From: Citrobacter freundii
GTDB taxonomy: Bacteria; Pseudomonadota; Gammaproteobacteria; Enterobacterales; Enterobacteriaceae
Direction: 5' to 3'
Assembly (NCBI RefSeq): GCF_011077955.1
Contig: NZ_JAALBX010000003.1
Location: 124,001-188,000, forward strand
DNA length: 64,000 bases
Shown: piece by piece, positions 49,647 to 59,272 of the stretch
How the letters are laid out: every line of letters starts with the position of its first letter
Numbering within the stretch: the stretch's first letter is position 1
The notes under the pieces: model-generated
What the model was told of the DNA's origin: nothing
The model's input: only the letters and a program-made list of their open reading frames with translations
Database searches by the model: none
Made by a program: the position numbers and the translations under genes

Positions 49647-50357
49647 ATGGCGACAGGAAAGTCCTGCTCTCGCTGGTTTGCGCCTTTGGCGGCGTTACTG
49701 ATGGTGGTCAGCCTGAGCGGTTGCTTCGATAAAGAGGGCGATCAACGCAAAGCGTTTATCGATTTTCTGCAAAACACCGTGATGCGCAGCGGCGAACGTC
49801 TGCCGACGCTGACGGCGGATCAGAAAAAGCAGTTTGGACCGTTTGTCTCGGATTACGCCATCATTTATGGCTATTCCCAACAGGTTACCCAGGCGATGGA
49901 TGCCGGTATTCGTCCGGTTGTCGACAGCGTAAATGCGATTCGCGTGCCGCAGGATTACATGACCCAGAGCAATGCGCTGCGTCAGGCTAACGGCTCGTTA
50001 GGCGTGTTAAGCCAGCAATTGCAAAATGCCAAAATGCAGGCCGACAGCTCTAAAGCCTCGCTAAAACAAGCGGAAGATCTGAAACCGGTTTATGACAAAG
50101 CGTATGAAAAAGTCGTCACTAACCCGGCGAACGCGCTGCAACCGCTGATCCCGGCGGCACAAACCTTTACCCAACAACTGGTACAGGTGGGTGAGTTCAT
50201 CAGCCAGCAAGGTACTCAGGTGAGTTTTGTGGCGAACGGTATTCAGTTCCCAACCTCTCAGCAGGCGAGCCAGTACAACCAGCTCATTGGGCCGCTGGCA
50301 GCTCAGCATCAGGCCTTTAACCAGGCGTATACCGCCGTCGTTAATTCGCTGCAGTAA
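49647..50357 (+). CDS. yiaF: YiaF, DUF3053 lipoprotein
   Basis: The 236-residue protein has a lipoprotein signal (WFAPLAALLMVVSLSGC, lipobox Cys at residue 27). A helical, Gln-rich domain follows, with long amphipathic segments (NALRQANGSLGVLSQQLQNAK; KPVYDKAYEKVVTN). It matches E. coli YiaF/DUF3053, of unknown function, exposed to the periplasm if the signal is real. GTGAAGGAGTTAAAA precedes the ATG. In E. coli it lies between yiaG and ghrB; here the guanidine operon separates it from yiaG. Confidence 0.92.
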   Translation: MATGKSCSRWFAPLAALLMVVSLSGCFDKEGDQRKAFIDFLQNTVMRSGERLPTLTADQKKQFGPFVSDYAIIYGYSQQVTQAMDAGIRPVVDSVNAIRVPQDYMTQSNALRQANGSLGVLSQQLQNAKMQADSSKASLKQAEDLKPVYDKAYEKVVTNPANALQPLIPAAQTFTQQLVQVGEFISQQGTQVSFVANGIQFPTSQQASQYNQLIGPLAAQHQAFNQAYTAVVNSLQ

Positions 50358-50364
50358 TCTTTTC

Positions 50365-50397
50365 ACTTCCTCGCGCCCGGCGCGCGGGGAAGTTTCT
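50365..50397 (+). terminator. Terminator of yiaF
   Basis: A long GC stem (ACTTCC-CGCGC with GCGCG-GGAAGT, small loop) is followed by TTTCT, 8 bases after the yiaF stop. Confidence 0.8.
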
Positions 50398-50529
50398 ATT
50401 CTTCCCACGCTCTTGCCCACGAAACAGGTATGCTTTTTCTGTCTGTTTGTACCTATTAACCGGCACTGGTTTCATTCCCCCGCTCTGCTTGTTATAACAG
50501 CCTTACTGTAAGCAATAAAAAAACGCACC

Positions 50530-50651
50530 TATACCCGTCATACTTCACGTTGCAGATGCGATGGTTGTATTCGATCGCCCTTTGGGGGCAGCGCGTTGCG
50601 CTGTTCAACACGCCCGGAGCGTTGCCCTGCAACTCGAATTATTCAGGGTAT
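50530..50651. repeat. 122-bp nested palindromic element (enterobacterial intergenic repeat)
   Basis: The outer arms TATACCC...CACGTTGCAG and CTGCAACTCG...GGGTATT pair imperfectly over about 25 bp. A central perfect hairpin, CAGCGC-gtt-GCGCTG, is at 50589-50603. Ends of this type (ATACCC...TTCAAGTTGCA) are common as dispersed intergenic repeats in enterobacteria, from memory. It lies between yiaF and the PTS gene, at the left border of the alpha-glucoside module. The remaining gap 50398-50529 shows no gene. Confidence 0.6.
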
Positions 50652-50680
50652 TTACCCTAACAAAAGCGTAAGGACATCCT

Positions 50681-52261
50681 ATGTCTGTAATTCGGCAACG
50701 CGTGATGGAAAATATGCAGAAGTTTTCCAGAGCGATGATCGGGGCAGTATTATTTTTACCGGTAATTGGTTTAATTCTCGCACTCAGTTCAGTATTAACT
50801 AACCCTACATTACTACCTGAAAATAGTTTCTTTCATCAGGTTGGTCAGTTATTAGGTGACACGTTCTGGCCGCTATTTGGTAATTTAGGTTTGTTATTTT
50901 GCGTAGGGATAAGCTACGGTCTCGCCAAAGATAAAAAAACCGAAGTCGCCCTGGTGGCGGTGATGTGTTTTATTATGTTTTTGGGGGCCAATCACTCCTG
51001 GCTCGAATTAACCCATCGGGTCGCAGATACCATAAACGGCGAATATTACGGCACCGGCCAAACCCGGTTACTGGGATTTGTGGTAGTAGATATGGGGGTC
51101 TTTCTCGGGATTATTCTGGGCTGCACCATCGCGTGGGTTCACAATAAAGTCTCGCAGATTGAATTACCCGGCGCACTTTCCATGTACGGCGGCGCGAAGT
51201 TAACGCTTATCGCCATGACACCCGTTATCCTGCTTTACGCTATTGCATTTACCACTATCTGGCCGGTGATGACCCATGGCATTACCGCACTGACTGGGTT
51301 TATGAAAAACGCAGGCGTGGCGGGGGTATTTGTCTACGGCTTCTTCGAGAAATTCCTTATTCCGACGGGCTTGCATCACTTTGTCTGGTCGCCGTTTCAG
51401 CTTACGCAAATCGGCGGCACCATTACGGTGGATGGGCAGACGGTGTCGGGTACGCAGGCGATTTTCCTGGCCTATATGCGCCACCCCGATTTAACGCCAG
51501 TAATGAATGACGCGCTGCGGTTCTCACAGCAAGGGATGACCACCATCTTTGGCCTTGCTGGTGCGGCATTAGCGTTCTATCACACCGCCAGCCCGGCGAA
51601 AAAACAGATGGCGAAAGCGATTTTGTTACCGGCGATCATTACGTCGATGTTAACCGGGATCACCGAGCCGATTGAATTTACCTTCTTATTTGTTTCACCG
51701 CTTTTATGGGTGATTCATGCGACATTAACGGCAGCATCCCAGGCCGTGTGCGATATATTCAGCGTCCGTCCGTGGGGAGCGTCAGGTTTAATCGAATTTA
51801 TTATCTATAACCTGCCGTTGCCGGTGGCATTAACGCGTTGGCCTTTATATATCGTGATTGGTATCGGGCAATTTGCGGCGTATTACGTGATATTCCGCAC
51901 GCTGGTGGTGAAATTAAATCTTAAAACGCCTGGGCGTGAAGATGATGATGAAGTGAAGTTATACAGTAAGCAGGATTATCAGGCGAAGAATAAGCAAAAA
52001 AATAATGATATCACCGATGACATTATTAAAGGCTTAGGCGGTCGTGAAAATATTCTCTCTGTAGATAACTGCTTTACGCGCTTGCGCGTGGAAGTAAAGG
52101 ATGTCGCGCAGGTGAATGATGTGCTTTTGAAATCGACCGGGGCTAATGGCGTCGTGCGAAATAATAATGAAGTTCAGGTTATTTATGGCGTGAGAGTAGG
52201 GCAAATTCGCTCACGAGTTGACGTCTGGCTCGCGCAAACACAAACCGGGAGTAACGTATGA
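50681..52261 (+). CDS. PTS EIICB, alpha-glucoside/maltose type
   Basis: The 526-residue protein has an EIIC membrane domain of the glucose superfamily (residues about 15-415; GFFEKFLIPTGLHHFVWSPFQ and GITEPIEFTFLFVSPLLW are conserved) and a C-terminal EIIB domain. The phospho-cysteine is in ILSVDNCFTRLRVEVKD (about residue 464). It resembles AglA/MalX/GlvCB transporters that phosphorylate alpha-glucosides such as sucrose isomers or maltose during uptake; EIIA is probably supplied by Crr. Its stop overlaps the start of the GH4 gene (ATGA). The substrate is not decided from sequence. Confidence 0.88.
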   Translation: MSVIRQRVMENMQKFSRAMIGAVLFLPVIGLILALSSVLTNPTLLPENSFFHQVGQLLGDTFWPLFGNLGLLFCVGISYGLAKDKKTEVALVAVMCFIMFLGANHSWLELTHRVADTINGEYYGTGQTRLLGFVVVDMGVFLGIILGCTIAWVHNKVSQIELPGALSMYGGAKLTLIAMTPVILLYAIAFTTIWPVMTHGITALTGFMKNAGVAGVFVYGFFEKFLIPTGLHHFVWSPFQLTQIGGTITVDGQTVSGTQAIFLAYMRHPDLTPVMNDALRFSQQGMTTIFGLAGAALAFYHTASPAKKQMAKAILLPAIITSMLTGITEPIEFTFLFVSPLLWVIHATLTAASQAVCDIFSVRPWGASGLIEFIIYNLPLPVALTRWPLYIVIGIGQFAAYYVIFRTLVVKLNLKTPGREDDDEVKLYSKQDYQAKNKQKNNDITDDIIKGLGGRENILSVDNCFTRLRVEVKDVAQVNDVLLKSTGANGVVRNNNEVQVIYGVRVGQIRSRVDVWLAQTQTGSNV

Positions 52262-53628
52262 AATTAGCAGTATTAGGTGGCGGCGGCGTTCGCTCGGCTT
52301 TTTTAGCCAAATCGTTAGCCTACAATGCGCATCGCATCAATCTTAAAGAAGTCGTTTTCCTGGACAGTTCGCAAGAGAATCTGGCGTTGTTTGGCGAACT
52401 GGCGCGTTATGTGTTCACCACCATTCGCCCGGACATTGACTTCACACTAACGAGCGATCCGCTGGTCGCATTGAAAGGGGCTAACTATATCATCACTACG
52501 CTTCGCGTCGGTGGCGATGAAAGCCGTATTCGCGATGAGCGTATCGCGCTGAATCTGAATACGTTGGGTCAGGAAACCACTGGCGCAGGCGGCTTTGCGA
52601 TGGCGCTGCGCTCGGTGCCTGCCATTCTCGATTATTGCCGCCTGATTGAAGAGCACGCTGCAAGCGATGCCATTCTGTTTAACTTCACCAATCCGTCCGG
52701 CCTCGTGACGGAAGCGATTGTAAAATCCGGCTTCAAACGTCGCGTGTACGGTATTTGCGATGCGCCGTCAGAACTGATCCGGGAATTACCGGCGCTGCTG
52801 GGCTGTGAGGAACGCGATCTGCGCGTGGAGTGTTACGGTCTGAACCATTTCTCCTGGTTTACCAACATTACCGTTAAGGGCGAATCGGTCACGGACAAAC
52901 TGGTGGCGATGCCGGAACTGTATGCCCACACCGCGATGCAATATTTCTCGCCGGAGTTGGTACGCCTGTGCGACAACCAGTTGCTCAACGAATACCTCTA
53001 CTATTACTACTACAAAGAAGAAGCGCTGGCGGCAATTCAGGCCTCCGGTGAAACGCGCGGCGAACAAATCGCGCGTATCAACCGAGAAATGCGTGAAGAG
53101 TTGTCCGGCATTGATGTGAAAGCTGAACCGCAGCGCGCCTTTGGCGTCTGGATGAAGCATTATCTGCGTCGTGAAAACAGCTATATGCAAAATGAGTCGC
53201 AGCAAGAGAAATTCCACACCAGGGAACCCCTTACGCTGCAACAGTTTATTGAAGAGCCAGATACTGGCGGCTATGCGGGCGTAGCGCTGGATATTCTTGA
53301 AGCGGTAAACAGCCAGGAAACCAAACGCATCGTGGTTTCAATCCCCAATAACGGCACGCTGGACTTTCTGCGCCCGGATGATGTGATTGAAATCAGTTGC
53401 GACCTGAGCAAAGACGGGCTTAAACCCGTCACGCCAGCCTATGTGCCGCAGGCGCAAAAGAACATGATTTCCTGTGTGAAAGAGTACGAGCGGCTGGGCG
53501 TTGAGGCCATTCTCACCGGCGATCGCAGCCTGGCGGTGCGGGCGCTGATGGCGCACCCGTTAATTGGGTCGTGGAGCCTGGCGGAAAAACTGGTGCATGC
53601 GTATATTGATGAACCAAAGCACGCCTGA
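52258..53628 (+). CDS. GH4 6-phospho-glycosidase (probably 6-phospho-alpha-glucosidase)
   Basis: The 456-residue glycoside hydrolase family 4 protein needs NAD+ and a divalent metal. The Rossmann motif KLAVLGGGGVRSAF is at residues 2-15, the metal-ligand Cys in YGICDAPSELIREL (about residue 166) and the metal-ligand His in CYGLNHFSWF (about residue 196). The CD-x-P form resembles the CDMP of 6-phospho-alpha-glucosidases (GlvA/AglB) rather than the CNVP of beta enzymes, so the alpha call is favoured. It would hydrolyse the phosphorylated disaccharide brought in by the coupled PTS gene. Confidence 0.85.
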   Translation: MKLAVLGGGGVRSAFLAKSLAYNAHRINLKEVVFLDSSQENLALFGELARYVFTTIRPDIDFTLTSDPLVALKGANYIITTLRVGGDESRIRDERIALNLNTLGQETTGAGGFAMALRSVPAILDYCRLIEEHAASDAILFNFTNPSGLVTEAIVKSGFKRRVYGICDAPSELIRELPALLGCEERDLRVECYGLNHFSWFTNITVKGESVTDKLVAMPELYAHTAMQYFSPELVRLCDNQLLNEYLYYYYYKEEALAAIQASGETRGEQIARINREMREELSGIDVKAEPQRAFGVWMKHYLRRENSYMQNESQQEKFHTREPLTLQQFIEEPDTGGYAGVALDILEAVNSQETKRIVVSIPNNGTLDFLRPDDVIEISCDLSKDGLKPVTPAYVPQAQKNMISCVKEYERLGVEAILTGDRSLAVRALMAHPLIGSWSLAEKLVHAYIDEPKHA

Positions 53629-53640
53629 GTAAAATAGCGA

Positions 53641-53764
53641 GTGCCTGCCATAACGAATGAGGCGTGCCGCGTCTCTGGGCCAGCGCAACGTATACGCTCT
53701 GCGTGTACGTTGTCAGCCTGGCCAGGGTGACAGCAGCAACCGACTTCGCGTGATAGGCAGGCAC
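53641..53764. repeat. 124-bp nested palindrome between the GH4 gene and the RpiR gene
   Basis: The outer arms GTGCCTGCC (53641-53649) and GGCAGGCAC (53756-53764) are perfect. A middle stem pairs CTGGGCCAG with CTGGCCAG. The centre CAACGTATACGC-TCT-GCGTGTACGTTG is near-perfect (53686-53712). The element fills the gap between two convergent genes almost exactly and could act as a bidirectional terminator, but it has no T-runs. Confidence 0.7.
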
Positions 53765-53773
53765 AGCGCCCCG

Positions 53774-54487
53774 TTATTTTTGCTGGTTAAACCACAGCTT
53801 TAGCAAATGCTCAAAACCTAAAATGCAGTAGCCGAAAAAGGGGTTAGACCAGTAAATATCATCATCGTATTTTTGTGGGTCGTGAATAATAAATGCGGTA
53901 TTGGCCTGGGTGGCCAGCGGGCTTTGATAATCCCCGGTAAAACAGACGATATTGATATTTTTATTTTCCAGCGCCTTTAGCCAGTTTAATGCAGAGCTAC
54001 TGCGCCCGGATTTGGATATTATCCAGATAGAATCAAATTTGGCTGCGGTTTTTTGTTCGAGAATCTCATAATCAGGCCACAGCGCCAGGCTGGCATTCAC
54101 GCCCGTCACCAGGAATTTATTATAGATATATTGCGCGATGAGCTGAGAAAAGCCGCTGCCATGAATAAGGATTTTTTCCCGACTCAGCCCCCGAAGCAGG
54201 TTATCCAGCGACTCGACGGGCTGGATATTCATAAAATCGACATCGTTAGTCACATCTCGTCGCGGCATCGTAATATTAAATTTGATGAAATAAACCATTT
54301 CCAGCCAGCCGCTAAATTTTAGTTTTTTAGCGAGCCGGACCAGCGTTGACGGATTGCTATAGCATTTCTCCGCTACGCTGCGCACGCCTTCTTTCAGGCA
54401 TAACTCAGGGTTTTCCTGAATGTAATTCAGTACCAGTAATTCAGTTCGGGTGAATTTAATATCACGGAATAAATTTTGAATGTCCAT
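53774..54487 (-). CDS. RpiR/MurR-family transcriptional regulator
   Basis: The 237-residue protein has an N-terminal RpiR helix-turn-helix (FTRTELLVLNYIQENPELCLKEGVRSVAEKCYSNPSTLVRLAKKLKF, about residues 13-59) and a C-terminal SIS sugar-isomerase-like ligand domain (about 90-230; HGSGFSQLIAQYIYNKFLVTG, IWIISKSGRSSSALNWLKAL). It likely senses a phosphorylated sugar made by the PTS/GH4 pair. It lies convergent to that operon and divergent from the MFS gene, so it may regulate both. Confidence 0.88.
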   Translation of the reverse strand: MDIQNLFRDIKFTRTELLVLNYIQENPELCLKEGVRSVAEKCYSNPSTLVRLAKKLKFSGWLEMVYFIKFNITMPRRDVTNDVDFMNIQPVESLDNLLRGLSREKILIHGSGFSQLIAQYIYNKFLVTGVNASLALWPDYEILEQKTAAKFDSIWIISKSGRSSSALNWLKALENKNINIVCFTGDYQSPLATQANTAFIIHDPQKYDDDIYWSNPFFGYCILGFEHLLKLWFNQQK

Positions 54488-54565
54488 TATGCGCTCCCGT
54501 TTATTCAGAAAACTGTATCACAGGACGCGGCGGCGGGGCATAACGATGAAAGGAAATAACGTCAT

Positions 54566-55774
54566 ATGGCGAGAACAACAGGGGTGTTAATTATGGTTTT
54601 CTTTTTATGGGGAGCCATAACCGCAATCAACAGCACTTTACCGCTTTATTTTCTGGATTATTTCCGGTTAACCTGGCAACAGGCTATCAGCATGAACACG
54701 CTGTTTTATCTGGCGCCGTTTTTAACCTGCCTTCCCTGCGGATGGTTGTTATCACGCTGGGGTTATCGCCGTCTGTTATATACAGCCCTGCTATTAACGG
54801 CGGCGGGGGCGCTGTTGTTGGCCGTCGGTCTGGTGATGTATCGCTTTCGTTTAAGCCAGTGCGCGGTATTTGTCATGGCGTCGGGCGTTGCCGCGCTACA
54901 GGTGGTAACAAACCCCTATCTGGCAGCCTTAAGCGGGCCGTCGCGTCAGGTCGGTCTGTTGTCGCTGGCGTCGGCGCTGAATTCGCTGGGAACCACGCTC
55001 GCGCCTTTAGCCGTGGCGGTACTGCTGGCGAACTTTCCCGTTAACAGCGCGCTGCATCAGGAGCCGCTGCGCTGGCTATGGGCGGCGCTGGCGCTATTTG
55101 CGGTGCTGATTATCATGCTGGGTAAAGCCACCCGTCTGCCCGATGCCACGGTGCGTGTCGCCACCCCCAGCTTTCGCGCGCTGTTTGAAGGCAAACGCAT
55201 GGTTTTCCATCTCCTTGCGCTGTTTATTTATGTCGGCGTTGAGGTGTCGCTTGCTACCAGCACCGCGAGCTGGTGGGTGCAAACCGGCGGTAAGCGCATC
55301 GACCAGGCTATGTCGTTAATGGCGATTTACTGGGGCGGCGCGCTGGTCGGACGATTTGTATTTAGCGCCCTTGCGTCTCGTATTCATGTGCGGATGGCGG
55401 CGCTGTGTATGACCTGGAGCGCCATGCTGTTGGTGCTGGCGGCGGTGATGCTGAATAACGTTGCTGGCGGTGGGCTGTTGCTGATTACCGGGCTTGCGAA
55501 CGCCATTCTTTATCCGGTGATTTTTAGCGAATTGCTTAAAGATGCGCGGCATCAGGCCGGGCTGGCCTCGGCGCTGGCGATCATGGCGGGCATTGGCGGG
55601 GCGGTATTGCCGTGGGTACAGGGGATCTTAATTAGCGCCGTCACGCTGCGTTACAGCTTTTTACTGCCAGTTGCGCTCTACGGGCTGTTGATGCTCTGGG
55701 CCGGTTTTATGTGTCAATCGCCGCGCGCGAAGCCGCTTTCACCTGATGTGGAAAGCGGCTTAAACGAGCATTAG
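54566..55774 (+). CDS. MFS sugar transporter (FucP/GluP-like)
   Basis: The 402-residue membrane protein has about 12 transmembrane segments and is closest in pattern to the FucP-type sugar:H+ symporters ([44 protein letters not shown], split at the membrane turn, is the typical MFS loop 2-3 region). The substrate is unknown; position opposite the RpiR gene suggests a sugar linked to the PTS module. The stop overlaps ghrB's stop by 4 bases, convergent. GAAAGGAAATAACG precedes the start. Confidence 0.82.
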   Translation: MARTTGVLIMVFFLWGAITAINSTLPLYFLDYFRLTWQQAISMNTLFYLAPFLTCLPCGWLLSRWGYRRLLYTALLLTAAGALLLAVGLVMYRFRLSQCAVFVMASGVAALQVVTNPYLAALSGPSRQVGLLSLASALNSLGTTLAPLAVAVLLANFPVNSALHQEPLRWLWAALALFAVLIIMLGKATRLPDATVRVATPSFRALFEGKRMVFHLLALFIYVGVEVSLATSTASWWVQTGGKRIDQAMSLMAIYWGGALVGRFVFSALASRIHVRMAALCMTWSAMLLVLAAVMLNNVAGGGLLLITGLANAILYPVIFSELLKDARHQAGLASALAIMAGIGGAVLPWVQGILISAVTLRYSFLLPVALYGLLMLWAGFMCQSPRAKPLSPDVESGLNEH

Positions 55775-56748
55775 CCGTTAAGCACCTGCGGGTTAACGCA
55801 GTTTTTCTCCACGTTGCCCTTTAACGCGTCGATGAGATTATCCACCGCACAGGCCGCCATATTGTAGCGGGTTTCATGGGTTGCAGACCCGATATGCGGC
55901 AGCGCGACGACGTTTGGCATCGTCAACAGTTCGGAATCTGTCGGCAGAGGTTCTTGTTCAAACACATCAAGGCCCGCCGCGTGGATTTCACCGGCTTTTA
56001 GCGCGGCGATCAGCGCCTTTTCATCCACCACCGGGCCACGGCCCGCGTTGATGAAGACGGCGGAAGATTTCATGGTTTTGAACTGTTTCTCACCAATCAG
56101 GCGGTGCGTCTCGTCGGTCAGCGGCAGTACCAGGCAGACGAAATCGGCTTCCGCCAGCAGGGTATCGATGTCGCAATAGCGCGCGTTAAAGCGTTCTTCG
56201 GCTTCGGTGTGATGGCGGCGCGCGTTATACAAAATCGGCATGGAAAAGCCGAAGTGCGCGCGCTGCGCCAACGCCAGGCCAATGCGGCCCATACCGATAA
56301 TGCCCATAGTTTTATGGTGAACATCAATACCAAACCAGTCCGGACCAATACTTGCCTGCCATTCGCCTTTTTTTACGCGTTCCGCCACTTCCACCGCGCG
56401 GCGCGCCGTGGCGAGCACCAGCGTCATCATGGTGTCCGCCACGGTTTCGGTCAGAACAGTTGGCGTATGCATCAGCACCACGTTGCGGGCCGTCAGCGCG
56501 TCAACGTCAAAATTGTCATAACCCACTGAAATGGTAGAGGCGGCGCGTAAGCGCGGCATTTTTTCAAGCAGCGCGGCATCGACGTTCTGGCTGGAGCCCA
56601 GTAACCCCTCCGCGTTGGCGAACAGTTCCGAATGACGGGCCTGGCTTTGCGCATCAATGCTGTCGAGCTGGGTGACCTCAAAATGGCTTTGCAGGCGGGC
56701 CAGCAGATCGTCGGGTAAGGATTTATAGAGGATTACAGACGGCTTCAT
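55771..56748 (-). CDS. ghrB: Glyoxylate/hydroxypyruvate reductase B; 2-ketoaldonate reductase GhrB
   Basis: GhrB is a 325-residue NADPH-dependent D-2-hydroxyacid dehydrogenase (E. coli GhrB is 324) that reduces glyoxylate, hydroxypyruvate and 2-keto-D-gluconate. Motifs are the [17 protein letters not shown] nucleotide site (about 153-169), the catalytic Arg in [14 protein letters not shown], Glu in LDVFEQEPL and His in [11 protein letters not shown]. It lies 64 bases after kguT on the same strand, in the place where Pseudomonas kguEKTD has kguD (2-keto-6-phosphogluconate reductase), so it may be part of this operon. Confidence 0.96.
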   Translation of the reverse strand: MKPSVILYKSLPDDLLARLQSHFEVTQLDSIDAQSQARHSELFANAEGLLGSSQNVDAALLEKMPRLRAASTISVGYDNFDVDALTARNVVLMHTPTVLTETVADTMMTLVLATARRAVEVAERVKKGEWQASIGPDWFGIDVHHKTMGIIGMGRIGLALAQRAHFGFSMPILYNARRHHTEAEERFNARYCDIDTLLAEADFVCLVLPLTDETHRLIGEKQFKTMKSSAVFINAGRGPVVDEKALIAALKAGEIHAAGLDVFEQEPLPTDSELLTMPNVVALPHIGSATHETRYNMAACAVDNLIDALKGNVEKNCVNPQVLNG

Positions 56749-56812
56749 TCACTCTCTCCGTGGAACGTGTCAGGTGATGGCAAAACGGGCGGCCTGTCGC
56801 CGCCCGCAGCCT

Positions 56813-58093
56813 TTAAGCATGGCGTGCGCCTGCCGGAAGTTTTTGTTGATTAGCAGGCTTAACAATCAAAGTAAGCCACACTGAGGCGAAAAGCGCCACA
56901 CCCATAAAAATGTAGGACGCGGACGGGCTGCCGGTCGCGCCGTTCAGATAGCCCACGACCCAGGAACCGATAAACGAGCCCAGCGCGCCCATACTGTTAA
57001 TCAACGCCATCGCGCCGCCCGCCACGTTTTTCGGCAGCATTTCCGGGATAATCGCAAAGAACGGGCCATACGGCGCGTACATTGCGGCACCGGCGACTAC
57101 CAGCAGGGTGTAGGAGAGCCAGAAGTGATTCGCGCCGACGGCCCAGGAGCCGATAAAGGCGAACGCGCCAATCAGCAGCAGCGGCCAGACGAACAGTTTA
57201 CGGTTCTGCATTTTGTCCGACCCCCAGGAGACCACAATCATCGCGATAGTCGCCGCCAGATACGGAACCGACGAAAGCCAGCCCAGTTCCACCATGCCCA
57301 TGTTTTCACTGGCGTTACGGATAATCGACGGCAGCCACAGTACGAAGCCATAAACCCCGATACTCCAGCAGAAATACTGCATACACAGCAGGATCACGTT
57401 ACGGGAGCGGAACGCCTCGCCGTAATTGCGTACCGCTTTGATGCCTCTCTGCTCTTCTTCCAGTTGCGCTTGCAGGGCGGCCTTTTCGTTATCTGCCAGC
57501 CAGCTCACCTGATTTGGTTTGTCTTTTACCAGTACCCACCAGCAGAAGGCCCAGATAATCGCCGGAACCCCTTCGATAATAAACATCTCGCGCCAGCCGA
57601 AAGACTGGATCAGATAGCCGGATACCACCGACATCCACAGCACCGTCACGGGGTTACCGAGAATAAGGAAGGTATTAGCGCGCGAGCGTTCCGATTTGGT
57701 AAACCAGTTACTGATGTAAATCAGCATCGCGGGCATGACTGCCGCTTCCACCACCCCAAGAATAAAGCGAATGGCGGCAAGCATCGGGATATTGCTCACC
57801 ATGCCGGTCAGCGAGGCGCAGCCGCCCCATAAAATCAGGCAGATAAAAATGAGTTTACGTACGCTGCGACGTTCGGCATACATCGCGCCTGGGATCTGGA
57901 AGAAGAAATAGCCGAGGAAGAACAGCGCGCCCAGCAGCGATGAAACGCCTTTGGTAATGCCGAGATCCTCGTTAATTCCCGCCGCAGACGCAAAGCTAAA
58001 GTTGGCTCGATCAAGGTACGCCAGACTGTAAGTAATGAAGATAATCGGCATGATATACAGCCAGCGTTTTGGCGCATTAGTTGGGCTTTTCAT
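56813..58093 (-). CDS. kguT: 2-ketogluconate transporter KguT-like MFS protein
   Basis: The 426-residue MFS anion:cation symporter of the GudP/KguT group starts at ATG 58093, 6 bases after GAGGG; a second ATG at 58099 would leave no room for the ribosome site. It has about 12 hydrophobic segments, with the conserved YLDRANFSFASA and FFLGYFFFQIPGAMYAERRSVRKLI motifs. The neighbouring kinase and epimerase genes make 2-ketogluconate the likely substrate. Confidence 0.87.
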   Translation of the reverse strand: MKSPTNAPKRWLYIMPIIFITYSLAYLDRANFSFASAAGINEDLGITKGVSSLLGALFFLGYFFFQIPGAMYAERRSVRKLIFICLILWGGCASLTGMVSNIPMLAAIRFILGVVEAAVMPAMLIYISNWFTKSERSRANTFLILGNPVTVLWMSVVSGYLIQSFGWREMFIIEGVPAIIWAFCWWVLVKDKPNQVSWLADNEKAALQAQLEEEQRGIKAVRNYGEAFRSRNVILLCMQYFCWSIGVYGFVLWLPSIIRNASENMGMVELGWLSSVPYLAATIAMIVVSWGSDKMQNRKLFVWPLLLIGAFAFIGSWAVGANHFWLSYTLLVVAGAAMYAPYGPFFAIIPEMLPKNVAGGAMALINSMGALGSFIGSWVVGYLNGATGSPSASYIFMGVALFASVWLTLIVKPANQQKLPAGARHA

Positions 58094-58164
58094 AAGCATC
58101 CCTCAGAGGTTCGGGTTATGCACCGCGTTTTATGTAGGGTAAAAGGCAGATGCAGCATTTACGC

Positions 58165-58296
58165 CAGACGCATTAAGCGGTGTGATGTGACGTCTGAAGC
58201 CGGTAGCGTGTAGTTTCTTCGCGTACGTGTAGTACGCTCGATGACTGTGCGCTTTCCCTGGCCTGACGGGCTACAGCAAGACGCTTAACGGGTCTG
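58165..58296. repeat. 132-bp nested palindrome between kguK and kguT
   Basis: Outer arms CAGACGCATTAAGCG (58165-58179) and CGCTTAACGGGTCTG (58282-58296) pair with two mismatches. The centre, GCGTAC-gtgta-GTACGC (58221-58237), is perfect. It sits in the longest intra-operon gap of the kgu cluster, so it may reduce kguT-ghrB expression relative to kguEK or stabilise mRNA. The rest of 58094-58309 holds no gene. Confidence 0.6.
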
Positions 58297-58309
58297 TCAT
58301 ATCAGTCGT

Positions 58310-59269
58310 TTACATACAAAGCGTTGGTTCGCATGCGGCCAGTTCAGCGCGGGTGGGTAACCCTTCGCTGTCCCCTTGCACCTGAATCGCCAGTGCGCCA
58401 ATGGTATTGCCCCGGCGTACCGCGTCGCGAATCGATAATCCATCCAGTAAGCCGCTTATCACGCCGACGGCAAACCCGTCGCCCGCGCCCACGGTGTCCA
58501 CAACATTCTTGACGTTGCAGGCAGCCACGCTCCCTTGCTCGCCTTGCGCCGTTTTAAACCAGGCGCCTTGTGCGCCGGTTTTGATAGCCACGCAGTCAAC
58601 GCCGTGGTCGAGATAAAAATCAGCGATCGCTTCAGGCTGGCGAAAGCCGGTGAGAATTTCGCCTTCCTTAATACCCGGCAGCACCCAGTTGGCCTGAAAC
58701 GCCAGTTTGTTGAGCTGCTCCACCATCACTGCTTCGCTTTTCCATAACACCGGGCGCAGATTCGGATCGAAGGAGAGGGTTTTGCCCTGGCTGCGAAACC
58801 GTGCTGCCGCATGGTTCAGCAACGCCAGCGAACTGTCGGAGAGCGCCGCCGCGACGCCGCTCAGGTGTAAATGTCGCGCCGTGTTAAAGCCGGTATATTC
58901 CGCATCTTCAACGGACAGATGGCTGGCCGCCGAGCCTTTGCGGAAATACTCCACAATGGGATCGGTTCCATTTTCGGCTTTAGATTTCAACTGGAAGCCG
59001 GTGGGATAGCGGTCGTCCGTGGTCACCCCGCGGGTATCGATACCTTCACGCTTCAGGCATTCCAGGACGTAGCGGCCATGAGAGTCGTTGCCGACGCGGC
59101 TAACCCAACCGACGTTGAAACCGAGCCGGGCAAGCCCCGTCGCCACGTTCAGCTCCGCACCCGCGACGCGCTTAATAAAATGCTCGACGTTTTCCAGCGG
59201 GCCGGTTTCAGTGGCGACGAACATGGCCATGGCTTCGCCAATGGTGATGATATCCAGAGAGTCAGACAT
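58310..59269 (-). CDS. kguK: 2-ketogluconokinase KguK-like (PfkB family)
   Basis: The 319-residue ribokinase/PfkB-family sugar kinase has the N-terminal signature IITIGEAMAMFVATETGPLENVEHF, the substrate motif AGAELNVATGLARLGFNVGWVSRVGNDSHG (about residues 36-66) and the C-terminal catalytic motif VVDTVGAGDGFAVGVISGLL with the base Asp (about 267). Family members phosphorylate 2-keto-3-deoxygluconate or 2-ketogluconate. Position between kguE and kguT favours 2-ketogluconate. It lies 3 bases from kguE. Confidence 0.86.
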   Translation of the reverse strand: MSDSLDIITIGEAMAMFVATETGPLENVEHFIKRVAGAELNVATGLARLGFNVGWVSRVGNDSHGRYVLECLKREGIDTRGVTTDDRYPTGFQLKSKAENGTDPIVEYFRKGSAASHLSVEDAEYTGFNTARHLHLSGVAAALSDSSLALLNHAAARFRSQGKTLSFDPNLRPVLWKSEAVMVEQLNKLAFQANWVLPGIKEGEILTGFRQPEAIADFYLDHGVDCVAIKTGAQGAWFKTAQGEQGSVAACNVKNVVDTVGAGDGFAVGVISGLLDGLSIRDAVRRGNTIGALAIQVQGDSEGLPTRAELAACEPTLCM

Positions 59270-59272
59270 CGC

